Positions 1-6,279 of a stretch of DNA of 23,756 nt are shown here, piece after piece. The notes under the pieces were generated by a model that saw only the letters and a list, made by a program, of their open reading frames with translations, made no database searches and was not told where the DNA came from. The position numbers were made by a program, and so were the translations under genes. The number at the start of each line of letters is the position of its first letter. Position 1 is the stretch's first letter. This stretch comes from SIAJ01 sp036266155 (lineage in GTDB: Bacteria; Planctomycetota; Planctomycetia; Gemmatales; Gemmataceae), in the NCBI GenBank assembly GCA_036266155.1, contig DATANR010000005.1:1-23756 (forward strand), in the 5' to 3' direction.

Positions 1-51
1 TTCGGCCTGATGCAAGATCTCCCGCAGACGAGGATCGAAACGCCCATCCAT
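1..51 (-). CDS. 5' end of a leftward gene, product unknown (partial)
   Basis: Reading leftward from 51 there is an ATG and 17 open codons (MDGRFDPRLREILHQAE) that run off the window edge. An AAGGAG Shine-Dalgarno (complement of 57-62) sits 5 bases ahead of the ATG, which is the main reason to believe the start. The charged helical N-terminus recalls the short leader regions of planctomycete Ser/Thr kinases, but 17 residues are too few to name a family. The gene is divergent from the one at 170, so 52-169 must hold both promoters. Confidence 0.5.
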   Translation of the reverse strand, partial: MDGRFDPRLREILHQAE

Positions 52-169
52 GGCCGCTCCTTCCGTGGAGAAAACATCGATGGAAGCGATTGTGGCCGAC
101 GGACTTCTGCGCCGTCAAGACGACATACAGTAGAACTACAAACCATTCACCATCAAGGAGGTCTTAGCA

Positions 170-682
170 ATGACGCGACTGAATCTGGAGACGCTTGACC
201 AACGAACCTTGCCAAGCGCCGCGATGGCGGTCGTCGACCCCACGCTGCACATCATTGGGAAGGTGTACACGCCGCTGCCATCGACGCATCCGCTCACCGG
301 GCGTGGAACCGGCAACTACTCGAGCAACATGGGCAATCCGGACACCGGCGTGACGCACGCCCTTCACGGAACGGCCCATTTGCAGGGCATGGGCGACGTC
401 AAGGTTGATGGCGACATCCACGGGCCGGGCTTCATCAAGAGCGACGTATTTCACGGCACCATGACGTTCAAGAACGGCCGTGGCTCAGTAAAACTGGAAT
501 TGACGTCGTTCCGTCCCGCTGGGCCGGCCAGGCTGCCGAACTGGTATCGCTACAAGATCGTCCAGGCGACCGGCGCGTTCAAAGGAATGCAGGACACCGG
601 GTCGTTGCGAGTGGACGTGACGCTGTTTCCGTCATTTGCGGCCGGGCCGAGCCAGAGTGGGACGTTTCGGCTGGCGATTTGA
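170..682 (+). CDS. Small secreted or surface beta-rich protein, planctomycete LETLDQRTLPS-type N-terminus
   Basis: This 170-residue protein has an excellent ribosome-binding site, AAGGAGGT at 155-162, seven bases before the ATG, so the start is secure. Residues 4-16 (LNLETLDQRTLPS) match the 'LExLExRxLPS' N-terminal motif shared by many otherwise unrelated planctomycete extracellular proteins, and the following stretch (SAAMAVVD) is mildly hydrophobic. The rest is rich in Gly, Thr and His with alternating polar/apolar residues, suggesting a small all-beta fold: HALHGTAHLQGMGDVKVDGDI, then GTMTFKNGRGSVKLEL, then YKIVQATGAFKGMQDTGSL. No catalytic motif is visible. It stands alone, divergent from the partial gene at 1-51. 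Its function is unknown; secretion is inferred from the motif. Confidence 0.8.
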   Translation: MTRLNLETLDQRTLPSAAMAVVDPTLHIIGKVYTPLPSTHPLTGRGTGNYSSNMGNPDTGVTHALHGTAHLQGMGDVKVDGDIHGPGFIKSDVFHGTMTFKNGRGSVKLELTSFRPAGPARLPNWYRYKIVQATGAFKGMQDTGSLRVDVTLFPSFAAGPSQSGTFRLAI

Positions 683-1093
683 CTGCCGGCAGGTGGCGTG
701 CGCCGTCGGGCTTCTCAATGGGTCAAGTGGATTGACCGCCGGGATCAGTGCCGATACGTTCGCGTCGCGTTCAAAGACTTCGTGAACCAAAAACGAATTA
801 ATAATTAACAGAGCGTTTGTTCGACAAAGAGATTTTTCATAAAGCTTTACTGAATAGCTACTTAATTTGATGCTAAACGCCGTGTGGCTTTCGTTGGGTC
901 ATCGTTCCAGAATTGTGAAGAATACGTTCAGGGGGGTGTGGGGCGCTGAACGTATCGAATCACCCAGCCGCGTGAAACGAAACGGACGCCGTGACCCTCG
1001 TTGATCCTGGTGCGGATGGACGTCGTCGGATTGTGCGGGGGAGCGGGGTTGCCAATCTTTTGCCCGAACCCCTTGCTCGGCCGTTGGCCCTTC
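683..1093. other. Gene-free gap with an AT-rich stretch
   Basis: No convincing gene is present. About 783-890 is markedly AT-rich compared with its GC-rich surroundings (for example aattaataatta near 795-806), and 910-961 is a palindromic repeat listed separately. The open frames crossing the right part are antisense shadows of the tRNA and tig. The AT-rich part could hold a promoter or a small RNA, but no clear -35/-10 pair stands out. Confidence 0.5.
910..961 (-). repeat. Dispersed palindromic repeat, copy 1
   Basis: A perfect 10-base inverted repeat, atacgttcag at 922-931 and ctgaacgtat at 946-955, encloses a G-rich 14-base loop. The element read on the minus strand (about 50 bases, from gattcgatacgttca to the aattc end) recurs with only a few differences on the plus strand at 22646-22699. 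Family unknown; it behaves like a REP/MITE-like dispersed palindrome. Confidence 0.7.
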
Positions 1094-1099
1094 TATAAT
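1073..1099 (+). promoter_or_regulatory. Probable promoter of tRNA-Gly (and perhaps tig)
   Basis: A perfect TATAAT -10 hexamer lies at 1094-1099, 18 bases before the mature tRNA 5' end, a normal distance for a tRNA leader. The best -35 is weak (TTGCTC at 1073-1078, 15-base spacer), so only the -10 is strong. The tig start is 95 bases beyond the tRNA, so read-through into tig is possible. Confidence 0.55.
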
Positions 1100-1117
1100 C
1101 TTTGATGCTACCCTGCC

Positions 1118-1189
1118 GCGGGCGTAACTCAGTGGTAGAGTGCCACGTTGCCAACGTGGTTGTCGTGGGTTCAAATCCCATCGCCCGCT
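1118..1189 (+). tRNA. tRNA-Gly, anticodon GCC
   Basis: The sequence folds as a complete cloverleaf: 7-bp acceptor stem GCGGGCG (1118-1124) with CGCCCGC (1182-1188), a D arm with AGTGGTA loop, anticodon stem CCACG/CGTGG with loop TTGCCAA giving anticodon GCC at 1150-1152, and a T arm GTGGG-TTCAAAT-CCCAT. The discriminator base is T (1189), as expected for bacterial tRNA-Gly. The 3' CCA is not encoded (CTC follows), so it must be added after transcription. It decodes GGC and GGT, major glycine codons in this GC-rich DNA. Confidence 0.97.
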
Positions 1190-1220
1190 CTCGACACACG
1201 ACGCGAGCCGAGAAGACCAG

Positions 1221-1246
1221 GCGGTCGGGGTTTCGCCCCAGGCCGC
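1221..1246 (+). terminator. Possible hairpin terminator after tRNA-Gly
   Basis: An imperfect stem pairs GCGG (1221-1224) with CCGC (1243-1246) and GGGG (1227-1230) with CCCC (1236-1239), around a TTTCG loop and with one bulged base. It is followed by a pyrimidine-rich stretch (attcttcttggctcatttctttg) rather than a clean T-run, so termination would be partial at best and some transcription into tig may continue. Confidence 0.35.
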
Positions 1247-1283
1247 GATTCTTCTTGGCTCATTTCTTTGACGGACGAATACC

Positions 1284-2780
1284 ATGGCCGAAGACACCAT
1301 CGAAGCCCCGCCTGAAGACGCGACCACTCCGGCCGAAGGCGATGCCCCGCCAGCGGACGAGGGCAAGCTCAAGCAATCGGTCGAGATCACGGACGTCGGC
1401 CCGTGCAAGAAGCACGTCAAGATCACGGTCGAGCGTGAAGCGATCGACGAGCGCTTCGAGGAGAAGTTCGACGAGCTTCTCAAAGAGCGCACCGCGGCCG
1501 TCCCCGGCTTTCGGCCTGGCAAGGCGCCGCGCAAGTACATCGTGCGCAAGTTCAAGTCGTCCGTCACTGAGGACGTGCGCCGCGAAGTGTTGATGGCGAG
1601 CTTGCAACAGCTCGCTGAGGACTCGAATATTTCGCCGCTCGCGCCGCCGGAACTGGCGCCCGAGGACCTGATCCTGCCGGAAGAAGGGCCATTTATCTAC
1701 GAGTTCGACGTCGAGGTTCGACCCGAATTCGACCTGCCCGAATACAAGGGAATGAAGCTCCGCAAGCCGATCCACAAGTTTACCGACAAGGACATCCAGG
1801 ACGAGATGCGGCGACTGCTGGAACCCCAGGGTGCCTTGATTGCGAAAGAAGGCAAGGACGTCAAAGTCGAGGCGAACGACATCGTCGTGGGCGATCTTGT
1901 GACGATCGATGGCGACAAGGAATTGAACAAGGCCACTGGAATTAGCGTGCGTGTCGAGAAGCGGCTGGCGCTAACGGACAGTGTTGTCGAGAATTTCGCC
2001 AAGCAAATCGCCGGCGCCAAGGTCGGCGACACGCGTGAGATGGATGTAAAACTCGGCGAAAAGGTTGCCGATCAAGCGATCAAGGGCAAGACAGTCAAGG
2101 GCCGATTCACGATCAAGGAAGTTAAGGTCATCCGTTTGCCGGAGTTGACGCCGGACCTGCTCGAACGCTACGGCGTCAAGACCGAAGGCCAGCTCGAAGA
2201 GTTGATCGCCACGACGCTCGATCGCAATTTGGAGTATCAGCAGCGGCAGTTCGCCCGCCAGCAGATCCTTCAACAAGTTGCCGAGAAGGTGAAATGGGAT
2301 TTGCCGCGTGACTTGCTCGTTCGCCAAGCGACGCGCACGTTGCAACGCCGCGTCATCGAGATGCGGTCGTCCGGCATGACCGAGCAGCAGATTGAAGCAC
2401 GGCTCACGGTGTTGCGACAAAACGTGCTGCAGAGCACGGCCGTTTCGCTGATGGAACACTTCGTTCTGCAGAAGATCGCGGAACTCGAGAAGATCGAGAT
2501 CGAGGACGCGGACATCGACGCCGAGATTTCGCGGATCGCCGCCCAGCAAGGCGAGAGTTTCCGCAAGGTCAAGGCCCAGATGGAACGCGAAGAGATGATC
2601 GAGGCCCTGGCGACCGACTTGCTCGAGCGCAAGGCCCTTGACGTGGTCCTTAACAATGCGGTGTACGAAGAATTCGACATCAAGCCGGAAGAGCAGGAAG
2701 GCGAAGTGGCGACCGTGAGCGCCCAGGCCGTCCCCGGCGAGATGGTGGAACCTGTGGAATCGACTGCCACGACTGAGTGA
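1284..2780 (+). CDS. tig: Trigger factor (ribosome-associated chaperone), long form with a degenerate PPIase domain
   Basis: Trigger factor binds the ribosome near the exit tunnel and shields nascent chains. The ribosome-docking signature is clear: GFRPGKAP at residues 75-82, inside the N-terminal domain (about 33-145). The middle domain (about 195-285) occupies the place of the FKBP-type prolyl isomerase but lacks the usual aromatic and GF/FP landmarks; only GDLVTIDG and the closing strand KGRFTIKEVKVIRLPEL are recognisable. The helical C-terminal chaperone domain runs from about 290 to 465. At 498 residues it is longer than the roughly 430 typical of E. coli-like forms, because of an acidic Ala/Pro/Glu N-terminal leader (1-28) and an acidic tail. 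The Shine-Dalgarno is weak (ACGGA). It lies ahead of two clpP genes, the classic tig-clpP arrangement; clpX is not in view. Confidence 0.95.
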   Translation: MAEDTIEAPPEDATTPAEGDAPPADEGKLKQSVEITDVGPCKKHVKITVEREAIDERFEEKFDELLKERTAAVPGFRPGKAPRKYIVRKFKSSVTEDVRREVLMASLQQLAEDSNISPLAPPELAPEDLILPEEGPFIYEFDVEVRPEFDLPEYKGMKLRKPIHKFTDKDIQDEMRRLLEPQGALIAKEGKDVKVEANDIVVGDLVTIDGDKELNKATGISVRVEKRLALTDSVVENFAKQIAGAKVGDTREMDVKLGEKVADQAIKGKTVKGRFTIKEVKVIRLPELTPDLLERYGVKTEGQLEELIATTLDRNLEYQQRQFARQQILQQVAEKVKWDLPRDLLVRQATRTLQRRVIEMRSSGMTEQQIEARLTVLRQNVLQSTAVSLMEHFVLQKIAELEKIEIEDADIDAEISRIAAQQGESFRKVKAQMEREEMIEALATDLLERKALDVVLNNAVYEEFDIKPEEQEGEVATVSAQAVPGEMVEPVESTATTE

Positions 2781-2799
2781 TGCCGTCGGCATGACTTGC

Positions 2800-2839
2800 A
2801 TGGGTCCTATGAGACGCACATAGGTCTCATCGGACCCAT
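2800..2839 (+). terminator. Hairpin between tig and clpP1
   Basis: A 16-bp stem with one mismatch pairs 2800-2815 (atgggtcctatgagac) with 2824-2839 (gtctcatcggacccat) around an 8-base loop, ending 20 bases before the clpP1 Shine-Dalgarno. It lacks a T-run, so it may be an attenuator or mRNA-processing/stability hairpin that uncouples tig from clpP rather than a full terminator. Confidence 0.5.
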
Positions 2840-2871
2840 TTGCTTCCGAGACACGATCTGGGGAGAACTGT

Positions 2872-3507
2872 ATGCGCGAACGCTTTGAGCCGATGGCCCA
2901 GCGCTACCGGGACTATACCCGGATGCGGCAGATGTCGACCGACGACTTGCTCATGGAGAACCGGATCATTTTCCTGGGCTCCTCGCGCGAGACCGGCGGC
3001 AATCCGGAAATCAACGATTATCTCGCCAACCTGACGATCCAGAAGCTGCTCTTCCTGCAGTACGAAAATCGGACGCAGGAAATCCACATGTACATCAACT
3101 GCCCTGGCGGTTCGGTGTCCGCGACGCTCGCGATCTACGACACCATGCAGTTCCTGGAATGCCCGATCGCCACCTACTGCATGGGCGTGGCCGCGAGCGG
3201 GGCGGCGATTATTTTGGCCGCAGGCACCAAGGGCCGGCGCTATGCACTGCCGAATTCGAAGATCATGATCCATCAGCCATGGGGCCAGGTGGGTTACGGG
3301 CAGGTGTCGGACCTGGAGATCGAAGCCAAGGAGATGCTCAAGGACCGCGCCCGGCTCGACGAGATCATGGCCAAGCACACCGGTCAGCCGATTGAAGTGG
3401 TCAATCGCGAAACGGAGCGCGACAAGTACTTCCATCCATTCGAGGCCAAGGAATTCGGCCTGGTGGACGAGGTGCTGATGAAGGTTTCTGAGGCGAAGAA
3501 GAGCTGA
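2872..3507 (+). CDS. clpP: ATP-dependent Clp protease proteolytic subunit, divergent paralogue (ClpP1)
   Basis: This is a ClpP-fold serine peptidase subunit, which assembles into heptameric rings that degrade proteins fed by a Clp ATPase. The Ser-His-Asp triad is intact: S109 in GVAASGAA, H134 in IMIHQP, D184 in TERDKYF. The oxyanion loop is present as INCPGGSVSAT. It differs from canonical ClpP in several ways: the nucleophile is followed by Gly-Ala instead of Met-Gly-Ala; an extra segment (SSRETGGNPEI, about 37-47) lies after the first strand; and the N-terminus is rich in Arg. Its length is 211 residues, close to normal. The start is set by GGGGAG at 2860-2865, six bases ahead. It is followed 115 bases on by a canonical ClpP, so a mixed-ring protease is likely, as in other two-ClpP bacteria (inference). 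Confidence 0.93.
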   Translation: MRERFEPMAQRYRDYTRMRQMSTDDLLMENRIIFLGSSRETGGNPEINDYLANLTIQKLLFLQYENRTQEIHMYINCPGGSVSATLAIYDTMQFLECPIATYCMGVAASGAAIILAAGTKGRRYALPNSKIMIHQPWGQVGYGQVSDLEIEAKEMLKDRARLDEIMAKHTGQPIEVVNRETERDKYFHPFEAKEFGLVDEVLMKVSEAKKS

Positions 3508-3511
3508 TCCA

Positions 3512-3598
3512 GGCGAGCGGAGCCTCGGCGCGCCGGGACCCGATGACAACCCCGACGACGACATTATCGGGTCCCGGCGCGCCGGGACTCCGCTCGCC
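3512..3598 (+). repeat. 33-base inverted repeat between clpP1 and clpP2
   Basis: Arms 3512-3544 and 3566-3598 pair at 31 of 33 positions around a 21-base loop, with an internal GGCGCGCC core. It fills most of the gap between the two clpP genes. It shares its GGCGAGC ends and a gacattatc segment with the hairpin at 5114-5188, so it is probably one member of a dispersed palindrome family as well as an mRNA hairpin that could set the clpP1:clpP2 ratio. Confidence 0.75.
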
Positions 3599-3622
3599 CG
3601 ATTCCATACTCGGAGAACACAT

Positions 3623-4210
3623 ATGCCTGTAGTCCCCTTTGTGGTGAACCGGCAAGGTCTGGAGCCGCAATACTTCGACGTCTATAGCCGGCTGCTCCAG
3701 GACCGGATCATCTTCCTGCAAGGCCAGGTCGACGACGACAGCGCCGGCTTGGTAGTCGCGCAATTACGCTATCTGATGGCCGAAGATCCGAAGAAAGACA
3801 TCCACCTGTACGTCAACAGCCCCGGTGGATCGGTCACGGCCGGCATGGGCATCTACGACATGATGCAAGGCGTCTCGTGCGACGTGGCGACCTACTGCAT
3901 CGGCCAGGCCGCCAGCATGGGCGCCCTGTTGCTCACGGCCGGCGCGAAGAACAAGCGCTTCGCGTTGCCGAATGCCCGGATCATGATCCATCAGCCGCTC
4001 GCGGGTCTGCGTGGCACATCGACCGAGTTCCAGATTTATGCGAAGGAATACCTCCGCATGAAGAAGCACCTCAACGACATCTTAGTGCGGCATACCGGCA
4101 AGACGCTGGAACAGGTTGAGAAGGACACGGACCGCGACAACTTCATGGAAGCCGGCGAGGCCAAGGCTTATGGGTTGGTCGACCATGTGTTGGAACGCAT
4201 TCCGACTTAG
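3623..4210 (+). CDS. clpP: ATP-dependent Clp protease proteolytic subunit, canonical (ClpP2)
   Basis: This is a textbook ClpP of 195 residues. The triad is S98 (GQAASMGALL), H123 (IMIHQP) and D172 (DTDRDNF), with the NSPGGSVTAG oxyanion/substrate strand at 65-74. The short N-terminal segment (PVVPFVVNRQG) precedes the axial-loop region. Shine-Dalgarno GGAG (3612-3615) lies seven bases before the ATG. It is the last gene of the tig-clpP1-clpP2 group and is followed by a strong terminator. No clpX or clpA gene is nearby, so the partner ATPase is encoded elsewhere. ClpP1 is the more divergent of the two; this one is likely the principal peptidase. Confidence 0.96.
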   Translation: MPVVPFVVNRQGLEPQYFDVYSRLLQDRIIFLQGQVDDDSAGLVVAQLRYLMAEDPKKDIHLYVNSPGGSVTAGMGIYDMMQGVSCDVATYCIGQAASMGALLLTAGAKNKRFALPNARIMIHQPLAGLRGTSTEFQIYAKEYLRMKKHLNDILVRHTGKTLEQVEKDTDRDNFMEAGEAKAYGLVDHVLERIPT

Positions 4211-4231
4211 CTGGTGAATCGAAGCGAACGC

Positions 4232-4262
4232 AAAGGCGAGCGGGTGATCCGCTCGCCTTTTT
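4232..4262. terminator. Bidirectional intrinsic terminator between clpP2 and the leftward polysaccharide operon
   Basis: A perfect 12-bp stem (aaaggcgagcgg at 4232-4243 and ccgctcgccttt at 4249-4260) has a 5-base loop. A T-run follows on the plus strand, and the A-run at the left gives a U-run on the minus strand. It sits between convergent genes ending at 4210 and 4279, so it can stop transcription both ways. Confidence 0.9.
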
Positions 4263-4278
4263 GCGTTGACGGCCGCGG

Positions 4279-5103
4279 TCATAGAACGCTGCCGAAGTGC
4301 GTCTGGAGCTTGCGAAACAGTCGATAGCCGAGTAGGAACGTCAACACCGAACCCAGGGGAAACACAATCCACGCATTGGGATGTCGGAACTCTCCGTAGT
4401 AGCAAGCATCCTGGTAACACCAGACCATGTGGCTGAACGGGTTAAACTTCAGAAGTATCCGAATGGTTTCCGGCACCTGATCGGGCAGATAGACGATTGG
4501 CACCAGATACATGCCGACGACCGCGAAGACCTGAACCAGTTCCTTGATGTCGCGAACGTACACGCCGAGCGCCGAGATGCCGAACACAATTCCGACCATC
4601 GCGGTCGCCTGGCAAATCCATAGCAGCGGCAATAGCGCATACGTCCGTGGAAGTGTGCCGTGATCGACCAATACATAGATCATCAGGCACAAAGTCCCGA
4701 CGGCTTGTGTAACGAAGCACGACAGCACGGATTTGACAGGCAGCACTTCGAGCGGGAACACCACCTGTTTCACTAGATTGGCATTCGACGTGATGACCGT
4801 GCTGCCCTTGCCGAGCGATTCCTGCACCGCCAGCCAGGGAATCAAGCCCGAGAGCAGGTAAGCCACGAAGTCGAGCGGCATATCGACCGTGCCGCCGATC
4901 CGTTGCTTCAATACGACCTGGAAAATGAAGATATAAACGCAGACGTGGATGAGCGGATGCCCGATCGCCCAAAGCGAACCGAGCATCTGTCGCGTGTATT
5001 TGTCGGTGATCTCGCGCTTCGCCAGTGCCAACGTGAGCGACCGGTTCCGGTACAGACGGCCGAAGGCCTCGGTAGTGAACGGGAAAAGGCCGGCGATTTG
5101 CAT
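4279..5103 (-). CDS. ABC-2 type polysaccharide export permease (Wzm/TagG-like)
   Basis: This 274-residue inner-membrane protein has six predicted membrane segments (about 45-65, 78-95, 124-146, 156-182, 190-206, 243-262), the normal topology for permeases that export O-antigen or capsule glycans. Family landmarks include the amphipathic N-terminal helix with LAKREITDKY, the SNANLVKQVVFPLEVLP segment (106-122), and LKFNPFSHMVW after the fifth segment. It is the last gene of the leftward group aminotransferase, dehydrogenase, epimerase, permease. Its usual ATPase partner (Wzt) is not adjacent and is not in the window. No strong Shine-Dalgarno precedes the ATG, which lies only 11 bases from a large inverted repeat. 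The substrate is inferred from context only. Confidence 0.9.
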   Translation of the reverse strand: MQIAGLFPFTTEAFGRLYRNRSLTLALAKREITDKYTRQMLGSLWAIGHPLIHVCVYIFIFQVVLKQRIGGTVDMPLDFVAYLLSGLIPWLAVQESLGKGSTVITSNANLVKQVVFPLEVLPVKSVLSCFVTQAVGTLCLMIYVLVDHGTLPRTYALLPLLWICQATAMVGIVFGISALGVYVRDIKELVQVFAVVGMYLVPIVYLPDQVPETIRILLKFNPFSHMVWCYQDACYYGEFRHPNAWIVFPLGSVLTFLLGYRLFRKLQTHFGSVL

Positions 5104-5113
5104 CGTAATGCCC

Positions 5114-5188
5114 GGCGAGCCGAGCAGCGTAAGCCGCCGGACAATGTGCGATCGACATTATCCGGCGGCTTACGCCGCTCGGCTCGCC
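5114..5188 (-). repeat. 34-base inverted repeat between epimerase and permease genes
   Basis: Arms 5114-5147 and 5155-5188 match at 32 of 34 positions with a 7-base loop (gcgatcg). The ends are GGCGAGC and the loop-proximal part carries gacattatc, both shared with the element at 3512-3598. It lies within the leftward operon and would form a very stable hairpin in its mRNA just upstream of the permease start, so it could lower permease expression relative to the enzymes. Confidence 0.8.
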
Positions 5189-5203
5189 AAGATGATCCTC
5201 TTC

Positions 5204-6178
5204 CTAGGCCGCGCGGGCTTGCTTCCAGTTCGAATCCTTCATGCGCCACTCGACCACTGACTTCAGGCCTTCATCGAGTTGGACCTTGGCCTTGAACCCG
5301 AGCAACTCCTCGGCCTTCTCGGTGCTGCCAATGCGGTGCGACACGAAGATGTGCGTTTGCGGCTGATATTCCGGCTTCAACGGCGATCCGGTCAACGCGA
5401 GCAGCTTCTGCACCAGTTCATTGATCGTCGTCTTCACGCCCATGCCGACGTTGAAGAACTCGTCGGACGCTTCGCCCTTGAGCGCCAGGATGTTGCAGCG
5501 GGCCACGTCGGACACGTGCACGAAGTCGTAAGTTTGGCTGCCGTCGCCGTGGATGACCGGGGCCTGACCCATTTCGATGCGATCGAGCACCTTCATGATG
5601 ACGCTGACGTAAGTGCCCTTGTAGTCCATCCGGGGGCCGTACACGTTCATGTAGCGCAGGCCGCAATAGTTCAACTTGTGTGTCTCGTTGTACGCGCGGA
5701 ACAATTGCTCGCCGGCGATCTTGGTGGCGCCGTACATCGTGCGGTTGTTGAATGGGTGCTCTTCGGTCATCGGCGTTTCGAGAGCGTTGCCGTAGACCGA
5801 CGCGCTCGATGAATAAACGACGCGCTTGACTTTGGCAAGGCGAGCGGCTTCCATCACGTTGAACGTGCCGACGATGTTGACGTCGATCGCCTTGCGCGGC
5901 TCGTTGACGCATTCGCCGAGCCAGAGAGCGGCGAGGTGGAACATGCCGTCGCAGCCGTTGGCCGCTTGTTGCAGCGTGTCGAAGTCGGTGATCGACGCAT
6001 CGATCAGCTTGACGCGCGGGTCCTTGAGGGCCCCGGCAATGCTGTGCTTCTTGCCGCGGACGAGGTTGTCGAACACGCGGATTTCGGCCGGGTTTTCCGC
6101 GAGGAGCTGGTCGGTGATGTGCGAGCCGATGAACCCGGCGCCGCCGACGACGAGAATCTTGCTGCCTTCGATCTTCAT
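5204..6178 (-). CDS. NAD-dependent sugar-nucleotide epimerase/dehydratase (extended SDR)
   Basis: This is a 324-residue extended short-chain dehydrogenase/reductase acting on a nucleotide-activated sugar in the cytoplasm. The Rossmann nucleotide-binding motif GGAGFIG is at 12-18, the HLAA strand at 81-84, the SSSASVYG segment at 123-130 (catalytic Ser), and the YGATK pair is Y149/K153. A conserved NVYGPRMDYKG (about 178-188) and the C-terminal YDFVHVSDVA (about 223-232) place it with UDP-glucose 4-epimerase-like and dTDP-glucose dehydratase-like enzymes; the exact reaction cannot be read from sequence. GGAG lies nine bases upstream of the ATG. It follows the 6-dehydrogenase in the same operon, consistent with conversion of a UDP-hexuronate or UDP-hexose for surface glycan. 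Confidence 0.92.
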   Translation of the reverse strand: MKIEGSKILVVGGAGFIGSHITDQLLAENPAEIRVFDNLVRGKKHSIAGALKDPRVKLIDASITDFDTLQQAANGCDGMFHLAALWLGECVNEPRKAIDVNIVGTFNVMEAARLAKVKRVVYSSSASVYGNALETPMTEEHPFNNRTMYGATKIAGEQLFRAYNETHKLNYCGLRYMNVYGPRMDYKGTYVSVIMKVLDRIEMGQAPVIHGDGSQTYDFVHVSDVARCNILALKGEASDEFFNVGMGVKTTINELVQKLLALTGSPLKPEYQPQTHIFVSHRIGSTEKAEELLGFKAKVQLDEGLKSVVEWRMKDSNWKQARAA

Positions 6179-6201
6179 TGGGACTCGCTCCGTGTCACTT
6201 C

Positions 6202-6279
6202 GTAGGACAGGTTTTCAACCTGTCCGGATAAAAGCCTTCGCAAGTACGTCGTGCGGGACAGGTTGAAAACCTGTCCTAC
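6202..6279 (-). repeat. 24-base perfect inverted repeat in the dehydrogenase-epimerase gap
   Basis: Arms 6202-6225 and 6256-6279 are perfect inverted copies separated by 30 bases. Each arm is itself nearly palindromic (gacaggtt..aacctgtc). The right arm includes the stop codon of the dehydrogenase (complement of 6276-6278), so the repeat was fixed flush with, or into, the end of that gene. From memory, related 'gacaggtt...aacctgtc' palindromes are frequent between genes in planctomycete genomes. Confidence 0.85.

Noticed and set aside
899..1567. Leftward open frame of 222 codons containing DLNPRQPRWQRGTLPLSYA
   Set aside because: This peptide is the well-known antisense translation of a tRNA-Gly gene; the frame also runs antisense through tig, so it is an artefact.
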